Shown piece by piece: positions 8,543-15,988 of a stretch of DNA of 42,722 nt. This stretch comes from Mycobacterium sp. 1554424.7. GTDB lineage: Bacteria > Actinomycetota > Actinomycetes > Mycobacteriales > Mycobacteriaceae. The notes under the pieces were generated by a model. It was not told the origin of the DNA. It saw nothing but the letters and a program-made list of their open reading frames with translations, and did no database searches. The position numbers were made by a program, and so were the translations under genes. The number at the start of each line of letters is the position of its first letter. Within the stretch, counting starts at the first letter, position 1. The stretch lies in assembly GCF_001665295.1 (NCBI RefSeq), contig NZ_LZSE01000065.1, positions 1 to 42,722 on the forward strand, in the 5' to 3' direction.

Positions 8543-9258
8543 CCGCCGTCGGACAGCCCGGCGTCCTCCTCGAACCTGTTCGTCTTGCCAAAGACCAACT
8601 CGCGCACCAGTTCCCAGCCGTAGCCGCCGAGCATGCCCAGGTAGCCGTTGGCCGCCCATTGCCGGCAGTGCCGCTCCTCATGGTGCAGCACCCGGTCCAA
8701 GTCGTGCCCCGACCGAACGATCCGGCGAAGCCGCTCCGCGGGGTCGCCGAGCGGGCCTGCGTTGACCATGAAGATGTCGCCCCAGGTGGTGCCGCCCCGC
8801 CGGCTGAACTGCCGTTGCAGCCAATTGCCGCCCACGCCCATCAGGATGCCGTTCGGGGTCGTCACCAGGCGCCCGCCGTTGCGGTGGACGAACCGGACGT
8901 CCCGGGAGTAACTCCAGTGATTTGCCTTCTGCCGCTTGATGATCCGCGCAATCTCGGCGGCGCGGTAGGGCGTCCGGGGAAAATCCGCGGGACGCCCGCC
9001 CGCGTTGCCGTAGTCGGTCCCCGCGTTGAGGACATAGGTCATCAGCGTCGCCCTGCGCGCGTCGTCCCCGCTGATGCCGGCCGGCAGCAGGAAGAAGGAC
9101 TTGCCGTGCGGGTCCTTGATCTCCTCCGCCTGCCCGAGGATCCCAAAGCTCCCCGGCGTGATGGCGTGCCGCTCGGCGATCTCGGCGACGGCGTCCGCGG
9201 GAACGCCCCGGCGTCGGGCGTTGTCCCGCCACGCCTCGGAGTAGCCGTTTGCGCGCAC
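8533..9258 (-). CDS. Uncharacterised protein with HExxH motif
   Basis: A protein of about 241 residues from GTG 9258, though the start is uncertain because the frame stays open upstream antisense to the next gene. The centre carries THWSYSRD-like aromatic sequence and FVHRNGGRLVTTPNG. At about 193-197 a HEERH motif in DLDRVLHHEERHCRQWAANG fits an HExxH zinc site; a third ligand is not obvious. The C-terminal sequence (GYLGMLGGYGWELVRELVFG) is amphipathic. No signal peptide is visible. It could be a zinc metallopeptidase relative of DUF4157-type proteins or a non-catalytic fold. It converges on the GAP pair and its start lies 24 bp from the divergent PAP2-DAGK gene. Confidence 0.6.
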   Translation of the reverse strand: MRANGYSEAWRDNARRRGVPADAVAEIAERHAITPGSFGILGQAEEIKDPHGKSFFLLPAGISGDDARRATLMTYVLNAGTDYGNAGGRPADFPRTPYRAAEIARIIKRQKANHWSYSRDVRFVHRNGGRLVTTPNGILMGVGGNWLQRQFSRRGGTTWGDIFMVNAGPLGDPAERLRRIVRSGHDLDRVLHHEERHCRQWAANGYLGMLGGYGWELVRELVFGKTNRFEEDAGLSDGGYV

Positions 9259-9282
9259 GCTTGCCAATTTAGGGTGGAGTTG

Positions 9283-10773
9283 ATGAACAGGCCCTGGCAG
9301 CGCCCGCGCGGCGTCGAACAGATCACCCGTGGACTGGGCACCCTCGATCGGGAGCTGTTCGAGACGATCGCCGAGACGCCCACCCCGCTGCTGGACACGC
9401 TCATGCCACCGCTGACCCGGGCGGCCGATCATTCCAAGCTGTGGCTGGCCATCGCCGCGGCGCTGCTGTCGTCGGGCAAACCGTCCGCGCAGCGCGGCGC
9501 GGCCCGCGGCGTCGTCACGCTCGGGGTCACCAGCCTGGTCACCAACCAGGTCGCCAAGCGAATCCGCCGGCGCCCGCGGCCGGTCTACGGCTCCGTGCCG
9601 CTGGTCAGGCGGGTTCGCCACCGCCCGGTATCCAACTCGCTGCCGTCGGGGCATTCGGCCAGCGCCGCAGCCTTTGCCGTCGGGGTGGGGCTGGAGAATC
9701 CACCGCTGGGCTTCGTCCTCGCGCTGCTGGCCGGCCTGGTCGGACTGTCGCGGGTGGCGACCGGCGCGCACTATCCCGGCGACGTCCTCGCCGGATTCGG
9801 CATCGGCGCCGGCATCGCGGTGCTGGGTGGCCGGCTCGTCCCGCCGATCACCGAAACCGCGCTGCCGCGGAGCGAACCGCTGGTCGTCGACACGCCGCAA
9901 CGGCCCGACGGCTCCGGCGTCGTCCTCGTCATCAACCCGGCGTCGGGAAGCGGCGCGGGCGCGCGCGTCGCCGACGAGGTCCGCGCTGAGCTGCCCAAGG
10001 CGGAGATCGTCGAACTGGGACCCGACGAGGACCCCGAGCCGGCGTTGCGCCGCGCCGCCGAGCGCGCCGAGGTGCTCGCGATCGGCGGCGGCGACGGCAC
10101 CGTGGCGGCCGCCGCGTCGGTCGCCATCGACGCGGACCTGCCCTTGGCGGTCTTTCCCGGGGGAACGTTCAACCACTTCGCCAAGGACATCGGCTGCGAC
10201 ACGGTGGCGAAGACGGTCGACGCGATCCGGCGCGGCAGCGTGGCCCGCGTCGATCTGGTGTGCCTCAACGAATCCCGGATGGTGCTCAACACCGCGAGCA
10301 TCGGCGCCTACCCGAAGTTCGTCCAGCGGCGCGAAAAGTTGGAGAAGCGCGTCGGCAAGCCGGTGGCCAGCTTTTACGCCCTGCTGCGCACGCTGCGGAC
10401 CGACCGGCCCGTCACCATCCGCTACGACAACAAGACCCTGCAGACGTCGCTGCTGTTCCTCGGCAACTCGGTGTACCTGCCGAGTGGATTCGCCCCGGCC
10501 CGCCGCACCCGCATGGACGACGGCCTGATCGACGTGCGCATCCTGGAGACCGGCCGCCCCTGGGCGCGGACCAGGATCCTGACCGCGCTGGCGCTGGGAC
10601 GCCTGCCGCGCAGCCCGCTGTACCACGAGCTGCGGGTGCCCGAGTTCAGCTTCTCGGCCGTCGACGGCCCGACGGTCATCGCCCACGACGGCGAGGTCGG
10701 CGAGCGCTACGACCATGCGAGTTTCAGCGCGAAGTACCGGATCCTCTCGGTGTTCCGGCCCCTTGCCGGTTAA
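9283..10773 (+). CDS. PAP2 phosphatase-diacylglycerol kinase fusion
   Basis: A 496-residue two-domain lipid enzyme from ATG 9283 (AGGGTGGAG just upstream). Residues ~1-190 are a PAP2 membrane domain with all three phosphatase motifs: K92-x6-R99-P100, PSGHSA (121-126) and SRVATGAHYPGD (156-167). Residues ~210-496 are a diacylglycerol/lipid-kinase domain: VLVINPASGSGAG, GGGDGT (268-273), FPGGTFNHFAKD, GLIDVRIL. One half would remove a phosphate from a lipid or polyprenyl substrate and the other phosphorylate a lipid with ATP. Such fusions occur in actinobacteria; the substrate pair is not known to me. Both active sites look intact. Confidence 0.88.
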   Translation: MNRPWQRPRGVEQITRGLGTLDRELFETIAETPTPLLDTLMPPLTRAADHSKLWLAIAAALLSSGKPSAQRGAARGVVTLGVTSLVTNQVAKRIRRRPRPVYGSVPLVRRVRHRPVSNSLPSGHSASAAAFAVGVGLENPPLGFVLALLAGLVGLSRVATGAHYPGDVLAGFGIGAGIAVLGGRLVPPITETALPRSEPLVVDTPQRPDGSGVVLVINPASGSGAGARVADEVRAELPKAEIVELGPDEDPEPALRRAAERAEVLAIGGGDGTVAAAASVAIDADLPLAVFPGGTFNHFAKDIGCDTVAKTVDAIRRGSVARVDLVCLNESRMVLNTASIGAYPKFVQRREKLEKRVGKPVASFYALLRTLRTDRPVTIRYDNKTLQTSLLFLGNSVYLPSGFAPARRTRMDDGLIDVRILETGRPWARTRILTALALGRLPRSPLYHELRVPEFSFSAVDGPTVIAHDGEVGERYDHASFSAKYRILSVFRPLAG

Positions 10774-10938
10774 CAGCGCCAACACAGTGCCCGCTCAGCG
10801 TCGCCTCAGCGACCGGGTGTTTGCTCGGAGGGTTGCTGCGATGCCCGCTGAAACTTGGGATCGGTAGGCCGGGCAAGCGAGAAAGATTTTGCCTGTTCGG
10901 CGACCATTGGGCGGTCGCCGCGTCGGTCGGAGGTCGGA

Positions 10939-12354
10939 ATGTCCTTTCTCATCGCGGTGCCGGAGTACGTGACGGCGGCGGCCTCGGATTTGGCAAATGT
11001 CGGTTCGACGATCAGCGCGGCGAACGCCGCGGCAGCGGCCCCGACGTCGGCGCTGGCCGCCGCGGGCGCCGACGAGGTCTCGGCGGCGGTCGCCGCGATG
11101 TTCGGCGCGCACGCGGAGGCCTACCAGGCGATCAGCGCCGAGGCGGCGGCATTTCACCAGCGGTTCGTCGAGCTGCTGAACGCGGGTGCGGGTTCCTATG
11201 CGGCCGCCGAGGCCGCCAACGCGAATCCCCTGCAGGGGCTCCTCAACGACATCAACGCGCCGTTCGAGGCGCTGCTGGGGCGGCCGTTGATCGGTAACGG
11301 CGCCGACGGCACGCCCGGGACCGGGGCCAACGGCCAGGCCGGGGGCCTGTTGTGGGGCAACGGCGGTGCCGGCGGGTCCGGCGGGCCCGGCCAGAACGGC
11401 GGTAGCGGCGGAGCCGGCGGGTTCCTGTTCGGCAATGGTGGCCGTGGGGGCAACGGCGGGAACGCGATCGGCGCCGGCGTGGCCGGCTTTGGCGGCAACG
11501 GCGGCAATGCCGTCGGACTGTTGGGCAACGGCGGCGGCGGCGGGACCGGCGGTGTCAGCGTCAGCGGCGTCGGCGGCGACGGCGGCTTCGGCGGCAACGG
11601 CGGGTGGCTGATCGGCAACGGGGGCGTCGGCGGGACCGGTGGCAACGGCTTCGTCGCCGGCTGGGGCGCCGCCGGCGGCAACGGCAGCAGCTTGATCTAC
11701 GGCCTGGGCGGCGCGGGCGGCGCCGGCGGGTCCAGCCTGAACTTCAGCAACGGGCTCGCGGGCGTCGGCGGCGACGGCGGCAGCGGCGGCGCGCTCTTCA
11801 ACCTCATCGGCACCGGGGCCGACGGCGGCGCTGGTGGGGCGGCCGTCGGCGCCGGCAACATCGGCGGCCAGGGTGGACAGGGCGGTAGCGGCGGCAACGG
11901 CCTCCTCTTCGGCATCGGCGGGCACGGCGGGGCCGGCGGGACCGCGCTGACGCCCGGCGGCACCGGCGGGCCCGGCGGGCTCGGCGGCGACAACGGTTAC
12001 GTGTTCAGCGATGGTGCGGGCAGCATCTATGCCGGCGGTTCTTTGTTCGGCATCGGCGGCGCCGGCGGCGACGGCGGGGTCGCGCAGGCCGGCGGCCACG
12101 GCGGCACGGGTGGGCTCGGCGGGCTCGGCGGCCTCCTGTTCGGCCTCGGTGGCCACGGCGGCAACGGCTACGGCGCGGCCGGCCTGGCGTTCGGCGGCAA
12201 CGGCAGCCAGGGCGGCTACGGCGGCCTGCTCTTCGGCATCGGCGGCGCCGGCGGCAACGGCGGCGCTGGGCTCACCCCCGGCGTCGGCGGCCAAGGCGGC
12301 TTCGGTGGGTATTACCTGTTCGGCCCGATTGGGCCGAACGGTTCGCCGGGGTGA
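10939..12354 (+). CDS. PE_PGRS family protein
   Basis: A 471-residue protein from ATG 10939. The PE domain (about 1-98: [49 protein letters not shown]) is followed by the conserved [11 protein letters not shown] linker and about 330 residues of Gly-Gly-X/Gly-Asn-Gly repeats broken by small hydrophobic units (LLFGIGG, GGLLFG). It ends with a [14 protein letters not shown] tail. The family is exported by the ESX-5 type VII system and exposed at the surface. There is no C-terminal enzymatic domain. It converges on a PE gene, with 12 bp between the ends. Confidence 0.92.
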   Translation: MSFLIAVPEYVTAAASDLANVGSTISAANAAAAAPTSALAAAGADEVSAAVAAMFGAHAEAYQAISAEAAAFHQRFVELLNAGAGSYAAAEAANANPLQGLLNDINAPFEALLGRPLIGNGADGTPGTGANGQAGGLLWGNGGAGGSGGPGQNGGSGGAGGFLFGNGGRGGNGGNAIGAGVAGFGGNGGNAVGLLGNGGGGGTGGVSVSGVGGDGGFGGNGGWLIGNGGVGGTGGNGFVAGWGAAGGNGSSLIYGLGGAGGAGGSSLNFSNGLAGVGGDGGSGGALFNLIGTGADGGAGGAAVGAGNIGGQGGQGGSGGNGLLFGIGGHGGAGGTALTPGGTGGPGGLGGDNGYVFSDGAGSIYAGGSLFGIGGAGGDGGVAQAGGHGGTGGLGGLGGLLFGLGGHGGNGYGAAGLAFGGNGSQGGYGGLLFGIGGAGGNGGAGLTPGVGGQGGFGGYYLFGPIGPNGSPG

Positions 12355-12366
12355 TTTGCGATCGAC

Positions 12367-12870
12367 CTACTTGAAGAGGCCTTGGACAATTGCCGTGGCA
12401 ATGGCGTCGGCCAGTGAGTTAATAATCGGGTCGAGAACTGGCGCGAACAAAAAGAATAGGAAACGGCCTATTAAGTTCTGCAGGTCGACCAAGAGCTGGT
12501 TAAAAAACTGGCCCACCGGGTTCGCGGCGGGCACGGCGGCGCCGGCGACCGCGCTCGCGACCGCGGCCAAGGGCTGCATCACCGCGACGTTCGCGGCCTC
12601 GGCGCCGGCGTAAGCCCCGGCGCCGACCTGCAGGTTCTGCGTGAATTGCTGATGAAACGCCTCCACCTGCCCGGCGAGCGCCTGGTATTCCTGGCCGTGG
12701 GCGGACAGCAACTGCGACACGGCCGCCGATACCTGGTCAGCGGCGGCGGCGGGCACCTTGGCGGTCGAGGCGGCGGCCGCGCTGTTCGCGGCGCTCAGCG
12801 TCGAACCGATGTTCGCCAAATCCGTTGCGGCCGTGCTAATTAGCTCTGGCGCCGCGATCAGACCCGACAT
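12367..12870 (-). CDS. PE family protein
   Basis: A 167-residue protein from ATG 12870 with AGGAGG upstream. It has a complete PE domain (MSGLIAAPELISTAATDLAN, IGSTLSAANSAAAAST, YQALAGQVEAFHQQFTQNL, GAYAGAEAANVAVMQPL) followed by a ~65-residue hydrophobic tail (FFNQLLVDLQNLIGRFLFFL, then PVLDPIINSLADAIATAIVQ) instead of PGRS repeats. PE proteins are ESX secretion substrates, often paired with a PPE, but no PPE gene is adjacent. The hydrophobic tail suggests membrane association. Function unknown. Confidence 0.88.
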   Translation of the reverse strand: MSGLIAAPELISTAATDLANIGSTLSAANSAAAASTAKVPAAAADQVSAAVSQLLSAHGQEYQALAGQVEAFHQQFTQNLQVGAGAYAGAEAANVAVMQPLAAVASAVAGAAVPAANPVGQFFNQLLVDLQNLIGRFLFFLFAPVLDPIINSLADAIATAIVQGLFK

Positions 12871-13005
12871 GCCCGTCCTCCTAGCGCGTCATCGAGCCAT
12901 TCGAGATTGCAAAAGTATCGCGCGAAAGCCGTCATTTTCACAAGTCGCCTTCTGCTGTTACCCGGGCGGCAAGAAATCGCCGGTGCCGAATTTCACTCTT
13001 TTCTG

Positions 13006-13989
13006 CTAACGGGCTCCTAAATAGTGGTTCCTCTCGCCCAGGCGGGCGCGCAGATCTTCCTCGAAGGAGACGACCGCCGGGTTGAGTCGCTCGGCCCGCA
13101 TGCGCTCCAAATTCGGGTAGCCGGCGTCGCGCTCGGCGTCCCACTCGTCGGCGAACTTGCCCGACTCGATGTCAGCGAGCACCTCGCGCATGACCCGGGG
13201 CACGTCGAGGCCGTCGTAGCGATCCGCCCGCGACATCTGGCCGTATTGGCTGGTCGGCGAGTGGTAGCGCATCTGGCCGGCGTAGCCCTCCAGCCGCAGC
13301 AGCCGGTAGCTGCGTTCGACCTCGCCCGATAGCACCAGCTCGGTGATGATCGCCTCGATCGGGATGCCGGCCCGGGACATCAGCTCGACGAAGCTCTTGG
13401 AGACCCGTCCCATGGCGGGCGCGAGCACCTGCTCCACCGCGAGATCCAGGACGGCCTCCTGGCGCGGAGTCATCTCGATGGCACCCTGACGCAGGCCGCC
13501 GATCGCCCGTCCGATGGCCAGGGTGCGGGCCAGCGCCGTACCGGAGTTGTCCTTCTGCACGCCGAGCGCGGTGATGAACCCGATGCCCTCCAGGTAGCAC
13601 TCGCGCACCTCGCGCCCGAGCATCCGGGGGGTGACCATGCCCAGGTCGCAATCGGGGTCGATCCGCTCGAATGCCGCCACGTATCCCGACGCCAGCACCC
13701 AGAGCGCGCCCGGTTTCGGGGCGAGGGGCAGCTCGGGGATGACGTCGTCGGGGACGAGGGTGCAGATCACGTCGCATTCGCTGGCCGCCTCGATCTCGTG
13801 GGCGGTGAAGCCCTCGGCCGCGGCCTGCTCGCGGGAGGCGTCGGCGCGGGTGAAGACCTCCACCGCGAGGCCGGAGTCGCGCAGGTTGAGGGCCCACGAG
13901 CGGCCCTGGTTGCCGTACCCGACGACGGCAATCCGCTGCCCGTCCAGCACCGAAAGGTCGGCGTCTGGCTCGTAGTAGATCTTCGTCAT
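13006..13989 (-). CDS. Ketol-acid reductoisomerase-like protein with altered active site
   Basis: A 327-residue relative of class I IlvC, which in branched-chain amino-acid synthesis converts acetolactate with NADPH and Mg2+. The Rossmann motif VVGYGNQGRSWALNLRDSG (22-40) is kept. In the knotted domain the metal-binding pattern DLAVEQ (D182, E186) and the SPTSQYG segment remain. The conserved active-site His of the AHG motif is replaced (LASGY, S101) and the usual Lys of the APKGPG motif is Arg (TPRMLG, R122). It stands alone, with no ilvB/ilvN nearby. It is probably a paralogue with another 2-keto/2-hydroxy-acid substrate or no catalysis. GAGAGGG precedes ATG 13989. Confidence 0.75.
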   Translation of the reverse strand: MTKIYYEPDADLSVLDGQRIAVVGYGNQGRSWALNLRDSGLAVEVFTRADASREQAAAEGFTAHEIEAASECDVICTLVPDDVIPELPLAPKPGALWVLASGYVAAFERIDPDCDLGMVTPRMLGREVRECYLEGIGFITALGVQKDNSGTALARTLAIGRAIGGLRQGAIEMTPRQEAVLDLAVEQVLAPAMGRVSKSFVELMSRAGIPIEAIITELVLSGEVERSYRLLRLEGYAGQMRYHSPTSQYGQMSRADRYDGLDVPRVMREVLADIESGKFADEWDAERDAGYPNLERMRAERLNPAVVSFEEDLRARLGERNHYLGAR

Positions 13990-14136
13990 CGCGGACCCTC
14001 TCTGCTTGTGCTCACCCCCAAAATGATGCGCTCAAGGCCATAGGCAAGAAAATGATGGTTTTCAACCGAGCGAGATTGTGGTACTTTCGTCCTGTTTCTC
14101 ACCGGGGGCTAGACGAATACCGGTGGGAGGCCATCG

Positions 14137-15296
14137 ATGTCGTTCCTGTTCGCCGCGCCTGACATGCTCACGGACGCGGCAAGAAATTTGGCGAGCGTCG
14201 GCTCCACGATCAGCGCCGCCAACGCGGCGGCGGCAGCGTCCACGACGGCCGTGCTCGCGCCCGCCGCGGACCAGATGTCGGCGGCCGTTGCAGACCAACC
14301 CCGCCACGCCCCCCGCCCCACCGCTGAGGCCCGGGGTCGTCTGCGAATAGCCGGCGCCACCGTTGCCATACAACAGCCCACCGAGCCGGCGGGACTCATG
14401 CGTCCGGTGGGACCGGCGGTCGCGGTGGGTGGGTGTCGGGCACCAACGGACCCGCCGGCGTCGGCTCATCGGTGAGCGGGACCGTGCCGCTGCAGATGAA
14501 CGGGGTCTTCGCGACGGTGGGCGTCTCCGTCAACGGGGGGCCGAGCGTGCCCCTGACCGTCGACACCGGATCCAACGGACTGCTGATCCCGTTCTGGGAC
14601 GTCGGACTGCGGCAGCTCGGCTTCCCCACCCAAATCGGTTTTGTCAGCTACGGCGAAGGCGTCGCCTTCATCTACCTCACGTTCAACGCGCCGGTGAGTT
14701 TCGGGAATGGACTCCTCACCGCGCCGACCCCCGTCAGCGTCGAAATATTCGAATTCCCACTATCTCTCAATGGACTCGGGCTCATGCTCACCGGCAATGC
14801 TTTCGCCGGCGGCGATGGCATCTTGGGTATCGGATCGAACGCGGTGGGTCCGGACCCTTCTGTGATCACGGCGTTGCCCGGCCCCCTCAATCAGGGTGTG
14901 CTGATCAATGAACCCGAGCGCTACCTGCAGTTCGGCGCCAATCCGCTGCCCGGAATCACGGTCTCCGGGGCGCCCCTTGCCGCCTTCGACGTCCGAGTCA
15001 ATGGCGGGCCGCTTCATCAGGTTCTCGCGCTGGTCGATTCCGGCGGCGATCTCGGATCCATTCCATCGTCGATCCTGGACACCGGGCAGACTTCCGGACC
15101 CCTGCCTGCGGGGACGACCATCTCGGTCTACGCGCAGGGCGGGCTGACGCCGCTGTACTCGTACACGACGACCGAGAACAACAGCCCGCAGGTCATGTCG
15201 GGCCAAATGAATACCGGGTACATGCCCTTCGCGCAGGGGCCGGTGTACATCAGTTACAGCCCCAGCGGCGTCGGGACGATGACGTTTGATTTCTGA
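14137..15296 (+). pseudogene. PE-type aspartic protease, broken after the first half of the PE domain
   Basis: ATG 14137 (GGGAGG upstream) begins a normal PE domain ([30 protein letters not shown]) that ends abruptly after SAAVA at 14292. The next ~100 bp encode PGRS linker only on the opposite strand (see 14293-14390). From about 14399 a different plus frame resumes a Gly-rich linker and a full aspartic-protease domain to 15296, with both catalytic motifs: VDTGSNG and VDSGGD (D44 and D202 counted from GTG 14433). This is the domain order of the PE_PGRS35/PecA-type proteases. Because the secretion domain is cut and the frame shifts, I call it a pseudogene; the protease part could still be translated alone from 14433. 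Confidence 0.8.
14293..14390 (-). other. Inverted PGRS-linker segment inside the PE-protease gene
   Basis: Read on the minus strand this short segment encodes GGLLYGNGGAGYSQTTPGLS followed by GGAGGVAGL, the typical linker placed between the PE domain and the catalytic part of such proteins. It is embedded in plus-strand coding sequence on both sides, so it appears turned around in place, together with loss of the second half of the PE domain. Ends are approximate: left after 14292, right between about 14385 and 14393. Confidence 0.65.
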
Positions 15297-15336
15297 GCGG
15301 GCTGACTCGGTGTCAGTAAGTCAGTAATATCGCGTC

Positions 15337-15984
15337 ATGGGGCTTGTCGCGATGACGCCCTGTGCGCAGCGGGTCCTCAGCTTGGTGGCTGCCGCCCCGT
15401 TCGCGGCGGCATTGATGATTGCGCCGGTTCCGCTAGCGGCGTTGATTCCGGCGGCGTCGGCGGCCTGCCCCGATGCCGAAGTGGTTTTCGCTCGCGGCCG
15501 CGAAGAACCGCCCGGCGTCGGCGCAGTCGGCGACGCGCTGGTGAATTCGCTGCGCGGCAAGACCCGTATGTCGATCGGCGTGTACGGGGTCAACTACCCC
15601 GCCAACATCAGCACCGGCAGTGGCGCCAACGACATGAGCGCCCACGTCCAATTCATGGCCAGGAATTGCCCGAACACTCGCATCGTGCTCGGTGGCTATT
15701 CGCTGGGCGCCGAGGTGGCCGACCTTGTCACCGGTGGCCGTTCGGGATTCGGATTTACCAACCCGCTGCCGCCGGGTGTCGATCAGCACGTCGCAGCGGT
15801 CGCGTTATTCGGCAACGGCTCCCACGGAGTATCGCCCGCCTTCGCCGGTAAGACGATCGATCAGTGCGCGCCGGGAGACCCCATCTGCGGGAGAGGCCTG
15901 AATTGGCCGTCGCATCTGCAGCCGTCCTACATCGACTCCGGATTGGTGGATCAGGCCGCCAGCTTCGCCGCCGGCCGGCTCTAG
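15337..15984 (+). CDS. Secreted cutinase-family serine esterase
   Basis: A 215-residue alpha/beta hydrolase with a Sec signal (FAAALMIAPVPLAALIPAAS, mature protein from about AACPDAE). The nucleophile elbow is GYSLG (S122); the usual cutinase motif is GYSQG, so the residue after Ser, which helps form the oxyanion hole, is Leu. The catalytic Asp is in DPIC (D181) and His in PSHLQPSY (H193). Cysteines 44/111 and 177/184 fit the two family disulfides. Mycobacterial cutinase-like proteins act on lipids or esters outside the cell. Start may be ATG 15337 or 15352. It ends 4 bp from the convergent DUF7159 gene. Confidence 0.9.
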   Translation: MGLVAMTPCAQRVLSLVAAAPFAAALMIAPVPLAALIPAASAACPDAEVVFARGREEPPGVGAVGDALVNSLRGKTRMSIGVYGVNYPANISTGSGANDMSAHVQFMARNCPNTRIVLGGYSLGAEVADLVTGGRSGFGFTNPLPPGVDQHVAAVALFGNGSHGVSPAFAGKTIDQCAPGDPICGRGLNWPSHLQPSYIDSGLVDQAASFAAGRL

Positions 15985-15988
15985 ACGG

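Noticed and set aside
8533-10785. A 750-codon open frame on the minus strand
   Set aside because: Only its C-terminal ~240 codons have protein-like sequence; the rest is antisense of the PAP2-DAGK gene, rich in Arg/Gly/Asp from high-GC codon bias.
10795-12294. Long minus-strand frame across the PE_PGRS gene
   Set aside because: Ala/Val/Pro-rich translation that is the complement of GGC/GCC repeats; the plus strand has a full PE domain.
11340-12340. Regular repeats as CRISPR or minisatellite
   Set aside because: They are in-frame PGRS codon repeats (GGC GGx) with no spacers; the same holds for the Gly-rich DUF7159 tails.
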